DNA of 64,000 nucleotides from Methanofollis formosanus (GTDB lineage: Archaea > Halobacteriota > Methanomicrobia > Methanomicrobiales > Methanofollaceae): assembly GCF_019633745.1 (NCBI RefSeq), contig NZ_CP037968.1, forward strand, positions 1,370,789-1,434,788, in the 5' to 3' direction. The notes under the pieces were generated by a model. It saw only the letters and a list, made by a program, of their open reading frames with translations, was not told where the DNA came from and did no database searches. The translations under genes were made by a program, and so were the position numbers. Below are positions 49,249-58,027 of this stretch, in pieces; the stretch's first letter is position 1; each line of letters starts with the position of its first letter.

Positions 49249-51230
49249 AGAAACTCTACGCACTCGTCATCCTCATCTGCACCGCCTGCGTCATGGGCGG
49301 TGCGGCCTACCCGCTTGACGCCGAGGACGACACCATACAGCACGGTCTTGACTATCTCAAGACCTGCCAGCAACCCGACGGCGGGTTTGCCGAACCCGAA
49401 CGGGAGAGCAACCCGGGCACCTCATGGTTTGCGATGATGGCGATCGTCGCCGCGGGCCAGGACCCCCGGACCTGGACCGTGAAAGGCACCTCAGCGGTTG
49501 ACTACTGGGAACACCCCGGCGAGGGCGTTCAGGCTGAAGGAACCGCCGAACTCGGCCGGATGGTCACCCTCATCGCCGCCGTCGGCGGTGACCCACACAA
49601 TTTCGGCGGGAAAGACCATCTTGCCGACCTCAAGGCCCGAATGAAACCGTCGGGCCAGTTCGGCGACTTTGTCTACACCTCGTACTGGGGGATCTTCGGA
49701 CTCGCCGCCACAGGCGAGGACACCACCAGGCCCCTCGCCTGGCTGAAGGAACAGCAGAACGAAGACGGCGGGTTCGGCTGGATGCCGGGCGCGGAGAGCG
49801 ACTGCGACGACACTTCCGCATCAATTATGGCGATGACCGCTGCAGGGGAACCGAAAGACTCTCCAGCGGTGAAGAAGGCACTGGCTTATCTGAAAAACGC
49901 CCAGATGGACGACGGCGGGTTCAACTACGGCGGGTCCTCGTCTTCGAACGTGGCATCGGCCGCATGGGTGACGCAGGCGATCGCCGCTGCGGGCCAGGAC
50001 CCCTCGACCTGGACGAAGAACGAGAGAGATGTCGTCTCGTACCTCACCGACCTCCAGCAGCCCGACGGGCCCTTCAAGTGGACTGCCCAGGTCACCGACA
50101 ACCCCTGCCGGATGACGGCCGCCGCAGTCCCGGCACTCCTCGGCCGGCCGTACCCCATCCTGCCCGGCCAGACCTCCCCTGCCCTCCCAGCGCAGACTGC
50201 CGCGGCGGAGACGACCCCTGATGCCGCCGCAACCACTCCAGTCGCCGCCGCCACGACAGACGCACCGGCAGCCGGCGGCCCCTGGGAACCGGTCACGGTC
50301 ACCGACGATTTTGGTGAACAAGTCACCATCACGAAAGAACCCCTGCGGATCGTCTCCCTTGCGCCGGCCAACACCGAGATCCTCTTTGCCCTCGGCCTGG
50401 GCGATCGGGTGGTCGGGGTGACCGATTACTGCAATTATCCTGAAGAGGCCACGACGAAGCCGAAGGTCGGCGGGTTCTCCACGGTGAACATCGAACGGGT
50501 GGTGGCGGCAAAGCCCGACCTGGTCTTTGCGGCCCTGGGCAACACCGAAGAGGTGGTCACCCACCTCAGGAAACTCGGCCTGACCGTCGTCACCCTCAAC
50601 CCCGACTCGGTCCAGGGGACGCTCCAGGACATCAGACTCGTCGGTGACGCAACCGGGACAGAGGCGGAAGCCGACGCGCTCGTCACCTCGATGCAGACGC
50701 GGATCGATGCCGTCACCGGGAAGGTAAAGGGCACATCCGAACGTCCGACCGTGATCCATGCCGTCTGGTACGACCCCATATGGGTGAGCGGCAACGGCAC
50801 CTTCCAGGACGAGTTGATCGAGATCGCCGGTGGAAAGAACGCTTTCCCCGACCTCGAAGGCTGGCAGATCGTCACCCTCGAGAAGTTCCTCACCACCGAC
50901 CCGGACGTGATCCTGGTCAACTCGGGTACCGGGATGGACGGTGCGGAGAACGACCTCATCTACCGGTACTTCAGCGAAGAACCGCGGTTCCAGAACCTCA
51001 AGGCAGTGAAAGAGGGTCGGGTCTACGTTGTGCCCTCAGACATCATCGACCGGGGCGGCCCCAGGATCGTGGACGCCATCGAGATGGTGGCGGCCGACAT
51101 CCATCCCGAACTCTTCGGAGCAGAAGAGGAGACCCCGGCACCGTCCGGCGCACAGAGCCCTGGGTTCGGCGCCTTTGCAACATTAGCCGGGGTGCTGGGG
51201 GCGTGCCTCCTCCTGAGGAGGATTGGATGA
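49245..51230 (+). CDS. Alpha/alpha-barrel repeat domain fused to BtuF-type corrinoid-binding protein, CTG start
   Basis: This 661-residue protein appears to start at a CTG codon (49245). AGGAGGAAT lies 5 bases upstream, and a perfect signal peptide follows in frame (KKLYALVILICTACVMGGAA); the first in-frame ATG (49293) falls inside that signal. Residues about 25-305 are squalene-cyclase/prenyltransferase-type helical repeats (LDYLKTCQQPDGGFAEPERE, LAWLKEQQNEDGGFGWMPGA, LAYLKNAQMDDGGFNYGGSS), the fold of the intrinsic factor alpha-domain. After an Ala/Thr/Pro linker, residues 347-625 are a BtuF/FecB-type binding protein (IVSLAPANTEILFALGLGDR, GVTDYCNYP). The end PGFGAFATLAGVLGACLLLRR is a PGF-CTERM-like sorting tail. 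It probably binds corrinoid for BtuCD. Confidence 0.88.
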   Translation: MKKLYALVILICTACVMGGAAYPLDAEDDTIQHGLDYLKTCQQPDGGFAEPERESNPGTSWFAMMAIVAAGQDPRTWTVKGTSAVDYWEHPGEGVQAEGTAELGRMVTLIAAVGGDPHNFGGKDHLADLKARMKPSGQFGDFVYTSYWGIFGLAATGEDTTRPLAWLKEQQNEDGGFGWMPGAESDCDDTSASIMAMTAAGEPKDSPAVKKALAYLKNAQMDDGGFNYGGSSSSNVASAAWVTQAIAAAGQDPSTWTKNERDVVSYLTDLQQPDGPFKWTAQVTDNPCRMTAAAVPALLGRPYPILPGQTSPALPAQTAAAETTPDAAATTPVAAATTDAPAAGGPWEPVTVTDDFGEQVTITKEPLRIVSLAPANTEILFALGLGDRVVGVTDYCNYPEEATTKPKVGGFSTVNIERVVAAKPDLVFAALGNTEEVVTHLRKLGLTVVTLNPDSVQGTLQDIRLVGDATGTEAEADALVTSMQTRIDAVTGKVKGTSERPTVIHAVWYDPIWVSGNGTFQDELIEIAGGKNAFPDLEGWQIVTLEKFLTTDPDVILVNSGTGMDGAENDLIYRYFSEEPRFQNLKAVKEGRVYVVPSDIIDRGGPRIVDAIEMVAADIHPELFGAEEETPAPSGAQSPGFGAFATLAGVLGACLLLRRIG

Positions 51231-52300
51231 GAGTTCCCACACTCTTTTTTTCCCTGCTCCTGCTTTCTGCGCTCCCGAGCCTCTCGGTTGCGGCCGCACC
51301 GGTGGAGGCACCGCTCTGGGAGGTGACGGTCCCCGGCGAGGTGAAGGATCTCGCGCTCAACGCCGACGGCACCGGGGTGGCCGTCCTCTCTGAGAGAACA
51401 CTCTCATGGTACAACAGAGACGGCACACCAGGATGGGAGATCCCCGCAAACAATGCAGAGACCATCGGAGTCTCTGAAGACGGGTCGCTCCTTGTCTCAG
51501 GCGGCGCCGACCTCAGGGCCTACGACCGCGACGGCGGTCGGGCCTTCAGGTTCGACACCGGGTTCTTCGCTTTCGGGACCGGCGTGTCCCCGGAAGGTTC
51601 CTGCATCGCTGCCGGTTTCGACAACAAAAGTCTGACCGTCTTCAGGACCGACATCACCGACGACTTCGAACCGGCCTGGACGGTCGAGACCACAGAGGAC
51701 GTCATCAGTGTGGCGCTCGCCGAGAACGGAACCGATCTCACGGCCTGCACCAAGGACGGGATGGTCCACTCCTACACCGGCGACGGGAGACTGCTCTGGA
51801 GTTATGACACCGGAAGCGAAGGACTGAACTGTGCCGTCACCCGCGACGGATCGTACGTCGTCGCCGGGGCCGACCACGGCGTCGTCCTTCTCCTGAACCG
51901 GAACGGCGTCCTCGTCAGAGAAGAGGTCGTCGGCGAGCGTCTCCCGTCGGTCTCGATCTCGGCCGATGGGTCGGTCGTCGCCGTCGGCGGGGACGACGGG
52001 GTCGTGCTCCGCTCTCTGCAGGGCGAAGACCTCGGTACGCTCGGGACCGGGAAGGTGCATGCGGTCGCGCTCTCGGCCGACGGGAACCGGGTCGCCGCCG
52101 CCGGACCGGGGGGACACCTCGCCCTCTTCTCGATAGGCGCAGATGAGGTCGTGCCGGGAACTACGGCCGCGACCTCGACCACTGCCGCAGCGTCCGGCAG
52201 CACCGGGAAAGAACCCGTCCCGGCCCCCACGCAGCAGGCGGCCCTCTCCGCCCTGCCCGCCCTTGCGGCCGTCGCCTTCCTCCTGTGGGGGAGACGGTAA
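51227..52300 (+). CDS. Exported WD40/PQQ-like beta-propeller with membrane tail
   Basis: This 357-residue protein starts MRVPTLFFSLLLLSALPSLS. The ATG at 51227 overlaps the upstream stop by 4 bases (ATGA), and the 149 earlier residues of the frame are shadow sequence. The mature part has about seven blades with recurring VALSADGNRVAAAGPGG, VSISADGSVVAVGGDDG and VAVLSERTLSWYNRDG elements. A Thr/Ala/Ser-rich linker (about 300-335) leads to a C-terminal hydrophobic helix (ALSALPALAAVAFLLWGRR). It is the last gene of the four-gene surface operon. The role is unknown; it may scaffold or gate the capture proteins. Confidence 0.84.
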   Translation: MRVPTLFFSLLLLSALPSLSVAAAPVEAPLWEVTVPGEVKDLALNADGTGVAVLSERTLSWYNRDGTPGWEIPANNAETIGVSEDGSLLVSGGADLRAYDRDGGRAFRFDTGFFAFGTGVSPEGSCIAAGFDNKSLTVFRTDITDDFEPAWTVETTEDVISVALAENGTDLTACTKDGMVHSYTGDGRLLWSYDTGSEGLNCAVTRDGSYVVAGADHGVVLLLNRNGVLVREEVVGERLPSVSISADGSVVAVGGDDGVVLRSLQGEDLGTLGTGKVHAVALSADGNRVAAAGPGGHLALFSIGADEVVPGTTAATSTTAAASGSTGKEPVPAPTQQAALSALPALAAVAFLLWGRR

Positions 52301-52304
52301 TCCC

Positions 52305-52311
52305 TTTTTTT
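52305..52311 (+). terminator. T-run terminator of the surface corrinoid operon
   Basis: Seven T residues lie 5 bases after the last stop, followed by a second run (GGCTTTTTAG) at about 52318. Confidence 0.5.
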
Positions 52312-52465
52312 CATTCGGCTTTTTAGAATTCGCATGAACCCCGGGATCACCCCTTCGTTGCCGCCCCTGCCTATCTTCCGTCCGTGGGGGGTCCGGGGGG
52401 CAAAGCCCCCCGGCGCGAGATGACGGTGAAGGTTCTGCCATGAGGGCGGCCGATCAGATCGACGT

Positions 52466-52535
52466 GCCTTCCCACACGCTTCGCCGGGGGCGATTGCCGC
52501 CCGGACCCCCGGGATGGCGATAGAGTCGGGAAGGC
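52466..52535. repeat. Short palindromic repeat R3, copy 7
   Basis: It starts GCCTTCCCACACGCTTCGCC, contains GGGGGCGATTGCCGCCCGG and ends TCGGGAAGGC. Confidence 0.6.
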
Positions 52536-52631
52536 TGAAAAAACGATCCTGATAGGCGGGATGCCGTCATCCCCCTATCTTCGTGCGGGGGGTTCGGGGG
52601 ACGGTCAACCCCCCGTCAAAGAGAACCATCA

Positions 52632-52945
52632 AGATGATTTACCATGAAAATGATCCTGACGATCCTCCCTTCAGGTTTGCATGAGAGTTTGAACTCGCCA
52701 TATCCCTTTGAAGCCGATACGCAGAGGATAGAAAATTCCTCTAATGGATCGGCCGCCCCGAATCGTCAAATCTTTCCCGCAATCTCGCGCCGGGGGAAAC
52801 CCCCGGACCCCCACGACGAAGATAGGTGGGGGCGGCGATGGAACACGAATCCCCCCAGATTCTCCGGTCTTGAAAAGAGAGAGCAAGCGACGAGAAATTT
52901 TCATGCCGTATGCTTGAGCCAGGGGTTCATGCCTGATTCTACAGA
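52632..52945 (-). repeat. Long mosaic repeat R1, copy 3 (inverted, left-arm type L2)
   Basis: Read on the minus strand it begins CATGAACCCC(T)GGCTCAAGC, goes through CATACGGCATGAAAATTTCT and TCGCTTGCTCTCTCTTTTCA, then the GC core and the arm CGTATCGGCTTCAAAGGGAT, ending GGATCATTTTCATGGTAAAT. Confidence 0.75.
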
Positions 52946-53191
52946 GCCAAAAAATGCTTCTTTGCTCTCTCATGCCGGGGGAGACCCCCCGGACCCCCCC
53001 ACGACGAAGATAGGGGTGGGGCGGCAGCACGCTCTTGAACGACACTGTACTTCAGAACGTTCTTCCCCTCACCTCTCAGGGCCAGGGGAGTTTTGGGATG
53101 ACCCCATGGTAATTCTCAGAGCCCGGGGATCGATCCTTCCACGGTCCAGAGGGCTGCGAGATCAAATTTTCATCCAGTACCAGTCCATATT

Positions 53192-54343
53192 TCATTCCCC
53201 ATCATCGTCCTCCCTGAGATAGGTCTCGCTGACATCGACGGCCCCCTCGGGGCAGAGTTCCTGACAGCAGAAACACCTGATGCAGCGGGCGGTATCGATC
53301 GCCGGGAGACCGTCCCGACCGACAACGATGGCGCCGGGCGGGCAGACCTCCGCACAGACGCCGCACCGTCGGCACCGTTCATCGTCGACGACCGGACGGG
53401 CTGGCACCAGTCTTCCGTCCAGTTGTCTGACAAACGAGGGGAGAGCAGGACGAAGAGCGGTCGGCGCCGGGACAAAGTCCCTGACCCGCACCTCTTCCAG
53501 CGGCGGGCCGACGATCTCCACCTCGGCCAGGCACCCGGGCCCCTCGCCACGCGCCGCGGCCCGCGCAAGCGTCGGGAGGGTGGTGGGGTCGAGGCCGACG
53601 AGCGTGGCGGCGAGATAGTCGAGGGCCGTGCAACTCTCCGAGGCAAGAAGGACGCCGATCTTTCGGGGGTCTCCGTGCTGCGGCCCCTTCCCTTCCATCC
53701 CGACGACGGCGTCCATGATCGAGAGCGTCGGTCTGAGGAGGGTGTGGAGGTCGAGGAGGAGGTCGGCGAAGGTCGCCGGATTCTGGCCGGCATGGAGGTG
53801 ATAGGCCGCCTTGGAGACTCCCGGGACAAAACCGTACAGGAGTTTGACCGCCCCGGTGTACCCGGTGAGGGCATGGGTCTTCAGTTTGGGCAGAGCGATG
53901 ACGACGTCGGCATCGAGGGGGGCCCGCGCCACGGTGAACCGGCGAAAAGTCCTGGCTCCGGGAGCCCTGACCGTCATGGTCTCGTCGTCAAAAAAGACCG
54001 ACTCGCACCCGGTTTCCTCGACGACCCCGGCCATCCCGGTCGTCGTGAGAAGATGCCGGTACGAGGCCTCGGTCTGGTTCCCGCCCGGCGAGTCGCCGAC
54101 GACGGCGGTGCCCCCGCACTCCCGGACCAGCGTGACCACTGCCTTCACGAGAGCAGGATGGGTCGTCACCGCCCGCTCGGGCGGTTGGGCGGAGAGAAGA
54201 TTCGGCTTGACGAGGACACGCATGCCGGGCCGGACATAGGCCTCCATCCCTCCAAACGGGGTAAGAACTTCCTTCACCGCCTCCAGAACGGCATCTTCGT
54301 CATAGGTCGGGCACCGCGCCAGGGCGACTGTGGGGCAGGACAT
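53192..54343 (-). CDS. DUF362 protein with two C-terminal [4Fe-4S] motifs
   Basis: This 383-residue protein starts MSCPTVALARCPTYDEDAVL; the ATG at 54343 is chosen because the longer frame adds 23 unrelated residues. DUF362 marks are VLVKPNLLSAQPPERAVTTH, DVVIALPKLKTHALTGYTGA and GAVKLLYGFVPGVSKAAYHL. The end has two cluster motifs, CRRCGVCAEVCPP and CIRCFCCQELCPEG. Such proteins are common in anaerobes and probably act in electron transfer or metal-cofactor chemistry; no reaction is established. It stands alone, divergent from lemA. Confidence 0.87.
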   Translation of the reverse strand: MSCPTVALARCPTYDEDAVLEAVKEVLTPFGGMEAYVRPGMRVLVKPNLLSAQPPERAVTTHPALVKAVVTLVRECGGTAVVGDSPGGNQTEASYRHLLTTTGMAGVVEETGCESVFFDDETMTVRAPGARTFRRFTVARAPLDADVVIALPKLKTHALTGYTGAVKLLYGFVPGVSKAAYHLHAGQNPATFADLLLDLHTLLRPTLSIMDAVVGMEGKGPQHGDPRKIGVLLASESCTALDYLAATLVGLDPTTLPTLARAAARGEGPGCLAEVEIVGPPLEEVRVRDFVPAPTALRPALPSFVRQLDGRLVPARPVVDDERCRRCGVCAEVCPPGAIVVGRDGLPAIDTARCIRCFCCQELCPEGAVDVSETYLREDDDGE

Positions 54344-54479
54344 CTGAGAGATAGGTGCACGCCCTTCCGGGATATAGATAGTTCTTGATAGAGCAGATCG
54401 CTTCAATCCCACCAGAAACGGCCTGGACCGAGCATACTTTCATATCCGCAGACCTCTACCTTTCAGGTACGGTGAACCC

Positions 54480-55043
54480 ATGGACTTAGTTACCATCATT
54501 GTGATCGCAGTCGTGGTGCTGGTCATCCTCGCCCTCATCGGCTGGATCATCAGCATCTACAACCGGTTCATGAACCTGAAGAACTCGGGCGAGGCGACCC
54601 TCGGCCAGATCCGTGTCGCCATGAAGAAGCGGCTCGACCAGATCGAGCAGTTGCTCGGGGCCGTCAAGAGTTACGCCGCCTTCGAGAAGGAGACCCTCAC
54701 GAAGGTCACCGAGATGCGGGCCGGCGTCGGCAAGGCCGATCCCGGCGACCTCAACGAGGTGGAGCGGCAGTCGCGCTCGATCATCGGTCGGCTCTTCGCG
54801 GTCGCCGAGGCCTACCCCGAGCTCAAGACGCAGGCGACGGTCTCCGAACTGATGACCTCCATCCGGCAGATCGAGGACGAGATCGCCCGCCAGCGGTATA
54901 CCTACAACAACATCGCTCAGCAACTCAACACCATGACCGAGACGATCCCCTCCAACATCGTCGCCTCCATGGCCCACATCCAGCGGCTCGACTACCTCGA
55001 GTTCGAGGAGGAGATCGAGCGGGCGCCGAAGATCGAGTTCTGA
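54480..55043 (+). CDS. lemA: LemA family protein
   Basis: This 187-residue protein has one N-terminal membrane helix (IIVIAVVVLVILALIGWIIS), then the LemA coiled-coil region with SIYNRFMNLKNSGEATLGQI, LDQIEQLLGAVKSYAAFEKE and RYTYNNIAQQLNTMTETIPS. LemA proteins are membrane-anchored helical bundles of uncertain role and often pair with DUF2207 proteins, as here (the next gene starts within 11 bases). Length and topology are normal. Confidence 0.92.
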   Translation: MDLVTIIVIAVVVLVILALIGWIISIYNRFMNLKNSGEATLGQIRVAMKKRLDQIEQLLGAVKSYAAFEKETLTKVTEMRAGVGKADPGDLNEVERQSRSIIGRLFAVAEAYPELKTQATVSELMTSIRQIEDEIARQRYTYNNIAQQLNTMTETIPSNIVASMAHIQRLDYLEFEEEIERAPKIEF

Positions 55044-55053
55044 GGTGGACGTG

Positions 55054-56871
55054 GTGAGTGAAAACCGGCAGATCGCTGCCCTCATCATCGTCACTCTTTT
55101 TCTCGGCGTCGCGGCCCTCGGCCTCAGTGCCGCCCTGCCCTTCCTCACCGAGGGGGACCTGGTCGTCGACGATTATCAGGCGGTCCTGTACGAGAACGGC
55201 ACGCTGGTGGAACGCTACACCTATGACGTCGCGAGTTCGGGCGAGTACAGAATGCTCTTCCGCTTCTTCGACGACCGCCTCACCTTTGTCGATCCTTCAA
55301 GCCCGCATGTGAAGTTCGAGGGGATGACCGTACCCGAGGGTGTGATCGGGTATGCGAAGGATGCCTCCGGCGATGTCAGGACCTTCCCGGCCGCGACGGA
55401 GGGCGAGACCGACCTCATCAGGAGCAAGGCCTTCCCCAACGAGGTCGGGCTCTACGACCCGGGATATTTCGGTGCCGGGACGTATACCGTCGAGTACCGC
55501 TTCGTCATGCGCCCGCCGGTGGAGTACGACGCCGAGGTGGCCCACGTCAACCTCAAACTCGTCCGCCAGCACATCCCATACCGCCACCTCACCATCACCC
55601 TCCCTGACTGGGAAGGAATCGAGACGGTCTATGCCTATCCGCCCGGCCTCTCGGTGGAACGGCAGGACGGGACGGTGACGATCACCGGAAGCGTCGCCGA
55701 AGACGATCCGGTGGCGGTCGAACTGATCCTGCCTCTCTCCTACCTGGAACAGACGAGCGGTTTCCCGCACCAGATCGAGGACGTGAGGCAGAAGACCGAG
55801 GACGGGGCCTTCTGGTACAACCTCCCGTACCACGCGGCATCGGCCCTCCGGACACTTGCCGCCCTCATGGTCGTCATCCTCCCCTTCGGCCTCCTTCTGC
55901 TGTACCGCAGGTACGGGCGGGAGAAGGTCTTCACCGTCCCCGAGTATCTCAGTTTCACGCCCAACACCGTCCTCAAACCCTGGCAGGTGAACCTCCTCTT
56001 CAAAGACGACGTGAACGACTTTGACGAGAACGGGTTTTACGCCACGCTCCTCGACCTCCACAGGCAGGGCGCGGTGACCATCAGGGAGAAGGACGATGCG
56101 AAGGGCATCACGGTCACGGTCAACCGCGGCCATTCCGACGACCCCTACGAACAGCGGGTGCTCAACTACATCTCCAGCGTCGCGGGCAACGGCGTCTTCG
56201 ACTCCGGCGAACTGGAAAAACTGGCGACGCGGGCGGCAGAAGGCAGGACCGACCTGGCCAGGGTGCAGGGTTACCAGCGCAGCCTCCAGGCGCTCTTCAG
56301 TGCGGTGGACACGCGCCTCTCCGGACGGTACGCCGTCGACGGCCGGAAGTTCGTCGCGCCCCTCTTCTTCCCGCCCGCGTTCCTCCTCGGGCTTGCGGTC
56401 CTGGTCTACGTGCTTGCCCCGGCCACCGGCGCCGACGCCGTACCGGCGATCGTCCTCTCCATCGCAGGCCTCGCCGAGGTGGGCATCGCCTTCCTGATGC
56501 CCTCGACGCTCTTCGGCCACTGGAAGGACGACCACTTCAAGGAAAAACTGGAATGGGACAGTTTCGGCAGGTTCCTCTCCGACATGGCACAGATCCAGAA
56601 GTACGCCCCAGAAGACCTCTCGATGTGGGGCGAGTGGTTGGTCTACGGCACCGCCCTGGGCCTCGGCGACCAGGTCGAGAAGGCGATGGAGAACCTGAAC
56701 GTCTCCTACGCCGAGGTGGGGATGCCGGTCTATTCCCATATGCCTCTCGCCTTCATGCCGATCGCCCACTTCTCCGCGCCCTCCAGCGGTGGCGGTGGAG
56801 GCGGCTTCGGCGGTGGAGGTGGTTTCGGTGGCGGCGGCGGCTTCGGCGGCGGCGGCGTCGGCGGCCGATAA
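55054..56871 (+). CDS. DUF2207 membrane protein with Gly/Phe-rich tail
   Basis: This 605-residue protein is started at the GTG at 55054 (MSENRQIAALIIVTLFLG); GAGGTGG lies 5 bases before it, while the GTG at 55045 leaves no room for a ribosome site. After a signal anchor, residues about 35-230 are the DUF2207 beta domain. A membrane helix follows (LRTLAALMVVILPFGLLLLY), then a cytosolic region with a winged-helix-like part (FYATLLDLHRQGAVTIREKD), two more helices (AFLLGLAVLVYVLAPATG and AIVLSIAGLAEVGIAFLM) and a low-complexity end of GGGGGFGGG units. It is paired with lemA. The function is unknown; envelope stress or membrane remodelling is suggested for related pairs. Confidence 0.88.
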   Translation: MSENRQIAALIIVTLFLGVAALGLSAALPFLTEGDLVVDDYQAVLYENGTLVERYTYDVASSGEYRMLFRFFDDRLTFVDPSSPHVKFEGMTVPEGVIGYAKDASGDVRTFPAATEGETDLIRSKAFPNEVGLYDPGYFGAGTYTVEYRFVMRPPVEYDAEVAHVNLKLVRQHIPYRHLTITLPDWEGIETVYAYPPGLSVERQDGTVTITGSVAEDDPVAVELILPLSYLEQTSGFPHQIEDVRQKTEDGAFWYNLPYHAASALRTLAALMVVILPFGLLLLYRRYGREKVFTVPEYLSFTPNTVLKPWQVNLLFKDDVNDFDENGFYATLLDLHRQGAVTIREKDDAKGITVTVNRGHSDDPYEQRVLNYISSVAGNGVFDSGELEKLATRAAEGRTDLARVQGYQRSLQALFSAVDTRLSGRYAVDGRKFVAPLFFPPAFLLGLAVLVYVLAPATGADAVPAIVLSIAGLAEVGIAFLMPSTLFGHWKDDHFKEKLEWDSFGRFLSDMAQIQKYAPEDLSMWGEWLVYGTALGLGDQVEKAMENLNVSYAEVGMPVYSHMPLAFMPIAHFSAPSSGGGGGGFGGGGGFGGGGGFGGGGVGGR

Positions 56872-56894
56872 TGGTGATGGAGAGAACTCAATCC

Positions 56895-56900
56895 TTTTTT
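56895..56900 (+). terminator. T-run after the lemA-DUF2207 operon
   Basis: Six T residues occur 24 bases after the DUF2207 stop. Confidence 0.35.
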
Positions 56901-57074
56901 CGTATCGATCCCATGCCGTCCCATACACTCGCACCGGGGGGCGGGATGAAACCATATCTTCTCAATATCCTGTCGCGAGGATCGGGATCCGCCCACACGC
57001 TGAAGCGCTGCTCAGAAAATGTTCAATCGCGTATGCTTGAGCCGTGGGTTCATGCTCGATTACCATGAAAATGA

Positions 57075-57405
57075 TCTCGAAGATCAGCTCTGTAGAATCG
57101 GGCATGAACCCCAGGTTCAAGCATACGGGATGAAAATTTTTCGTCGCTTGATCGCTCTTTTTCAAGAGAAGAGAATCGATGGGGATCGTGTTCCATAGCC
57201 GCCCCCACCTATCTTCGTCGTGGGGGGGTTCCGGGGGGTGCAACCCCCCGGCGCGAGGTTGCATGGAAATCTCGACGATTGGGGGCGGCCGATCCATCAG
57301 AAGAATTTTTTTATCCCCTGCATATCGGCTTCAACAGGATACGGCGAGTTCAAACTCTCATACAAACCTGAAGAGACGATCGTCGGGATCATTTTCATAG
57401 TAATT
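57075..57405 (+). repeat. Long mosaic repeat R1, copy 4 (left-arm type L2)
   Basis: GCATGAACCCCAGGTTCAAG starts it; CGTCGCTTGATCGCTCTTTT marks the L2 arm. The GC core with CCGGGGGGTGCAACCCCCCGG and the arm to GGATCATTTTCATAGTAATT follow. Confidence 0.78.
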
Positions 57406-57715
57406 TTTCATGATGGGAAAGCGCACCTCAAGCATACGCGATGAAAATTTCTCGTTGCGTGATCGCTCATTTTCAAGAGAGGAGAATCGGTGTGGATCCT
57501 ATTCCATCGCCGCCCCCACCTATCTTCGTCGTGGGGGGGTTCCGGGGGGTGAAACCCCCCGGCGCGAGACAGCAGGGAAATCTCGACGATTGGGGCGGCC
57601 GATCCATCTGAAGAATTTTCGATCCTCTGCGTATCGGCTTCAATGTGATATGAAGAGTTCAAACTCTCGTGCAAACCTGAAGAGAGGATCGTCTGGATTA
57701 TTTTCATGGTAATTT
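57406..57715 (+). repeat. Long mosaic repeat R1, copy 5 (left-arm type L2)
   Basis: It begins with CACCTCAAGCATACGCGATG and CGTTGCGTGATCGCTCATTT (L2 arm). The GC core has CCGGGGGGTGAAACCCCCCGG, and it ends GGATTATTTTCATGGTAATT. Confidence 0.78.
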
Positions 57716-58027
57716 TGCATGAACCCCCAGGCTCAAGCATACGCGATGAACATATCAGATCAGATCTGGATTGATTCTTGACCTTCATCCTTGCGTTCGA
57801 GGAGTGAATCGAAGTCAAGCACCATGCCGCCCCTCGGCTATCTTCGTCGTGGGGGGTCCGGGGGGTGCAATCCCCCCGTGCGAGATGGCAGGGAAATCTC
57901 GACGATGGGGGCGGCCGATCCATCAGAGGAATTTTCTATCCTCTGCGTATCGGCTTCAACGTGATATGGCGAGTTCAGACTCTCATGCAAACATGAAGAG
58001 AGGATATTCTGGATCATTTTCATGGTA
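57716..58027 (+). repeat. Long mosaic repeat R1, copy 6 (left-arm type L1)
   Basis: It begins GCATGAACCCCCAGGCTCAA, has the L1 arm with AGATCAGATCTGGATTG and ends GGATCATTTTCATGGTAATT. The core differs slightly (GCAATCCCCCCGTGCGAG). Confidence 0.78.

Larger units (their letters stand above)
52312..53191. other. Repeat-filled intergenic region
   Basis: This is 880 bases that hold an R1 core (about 52365-52430), an R3 palindrome (52466-52535), an R2-like core (52570-52625), an inverted R1 copy (52632-52945) and another core (52970-53025). GGCCAGGGGAGTTTTGGGAT near 53078 matches phrases near 735 and 41455. No gene is supported. Confidence 0.55.
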
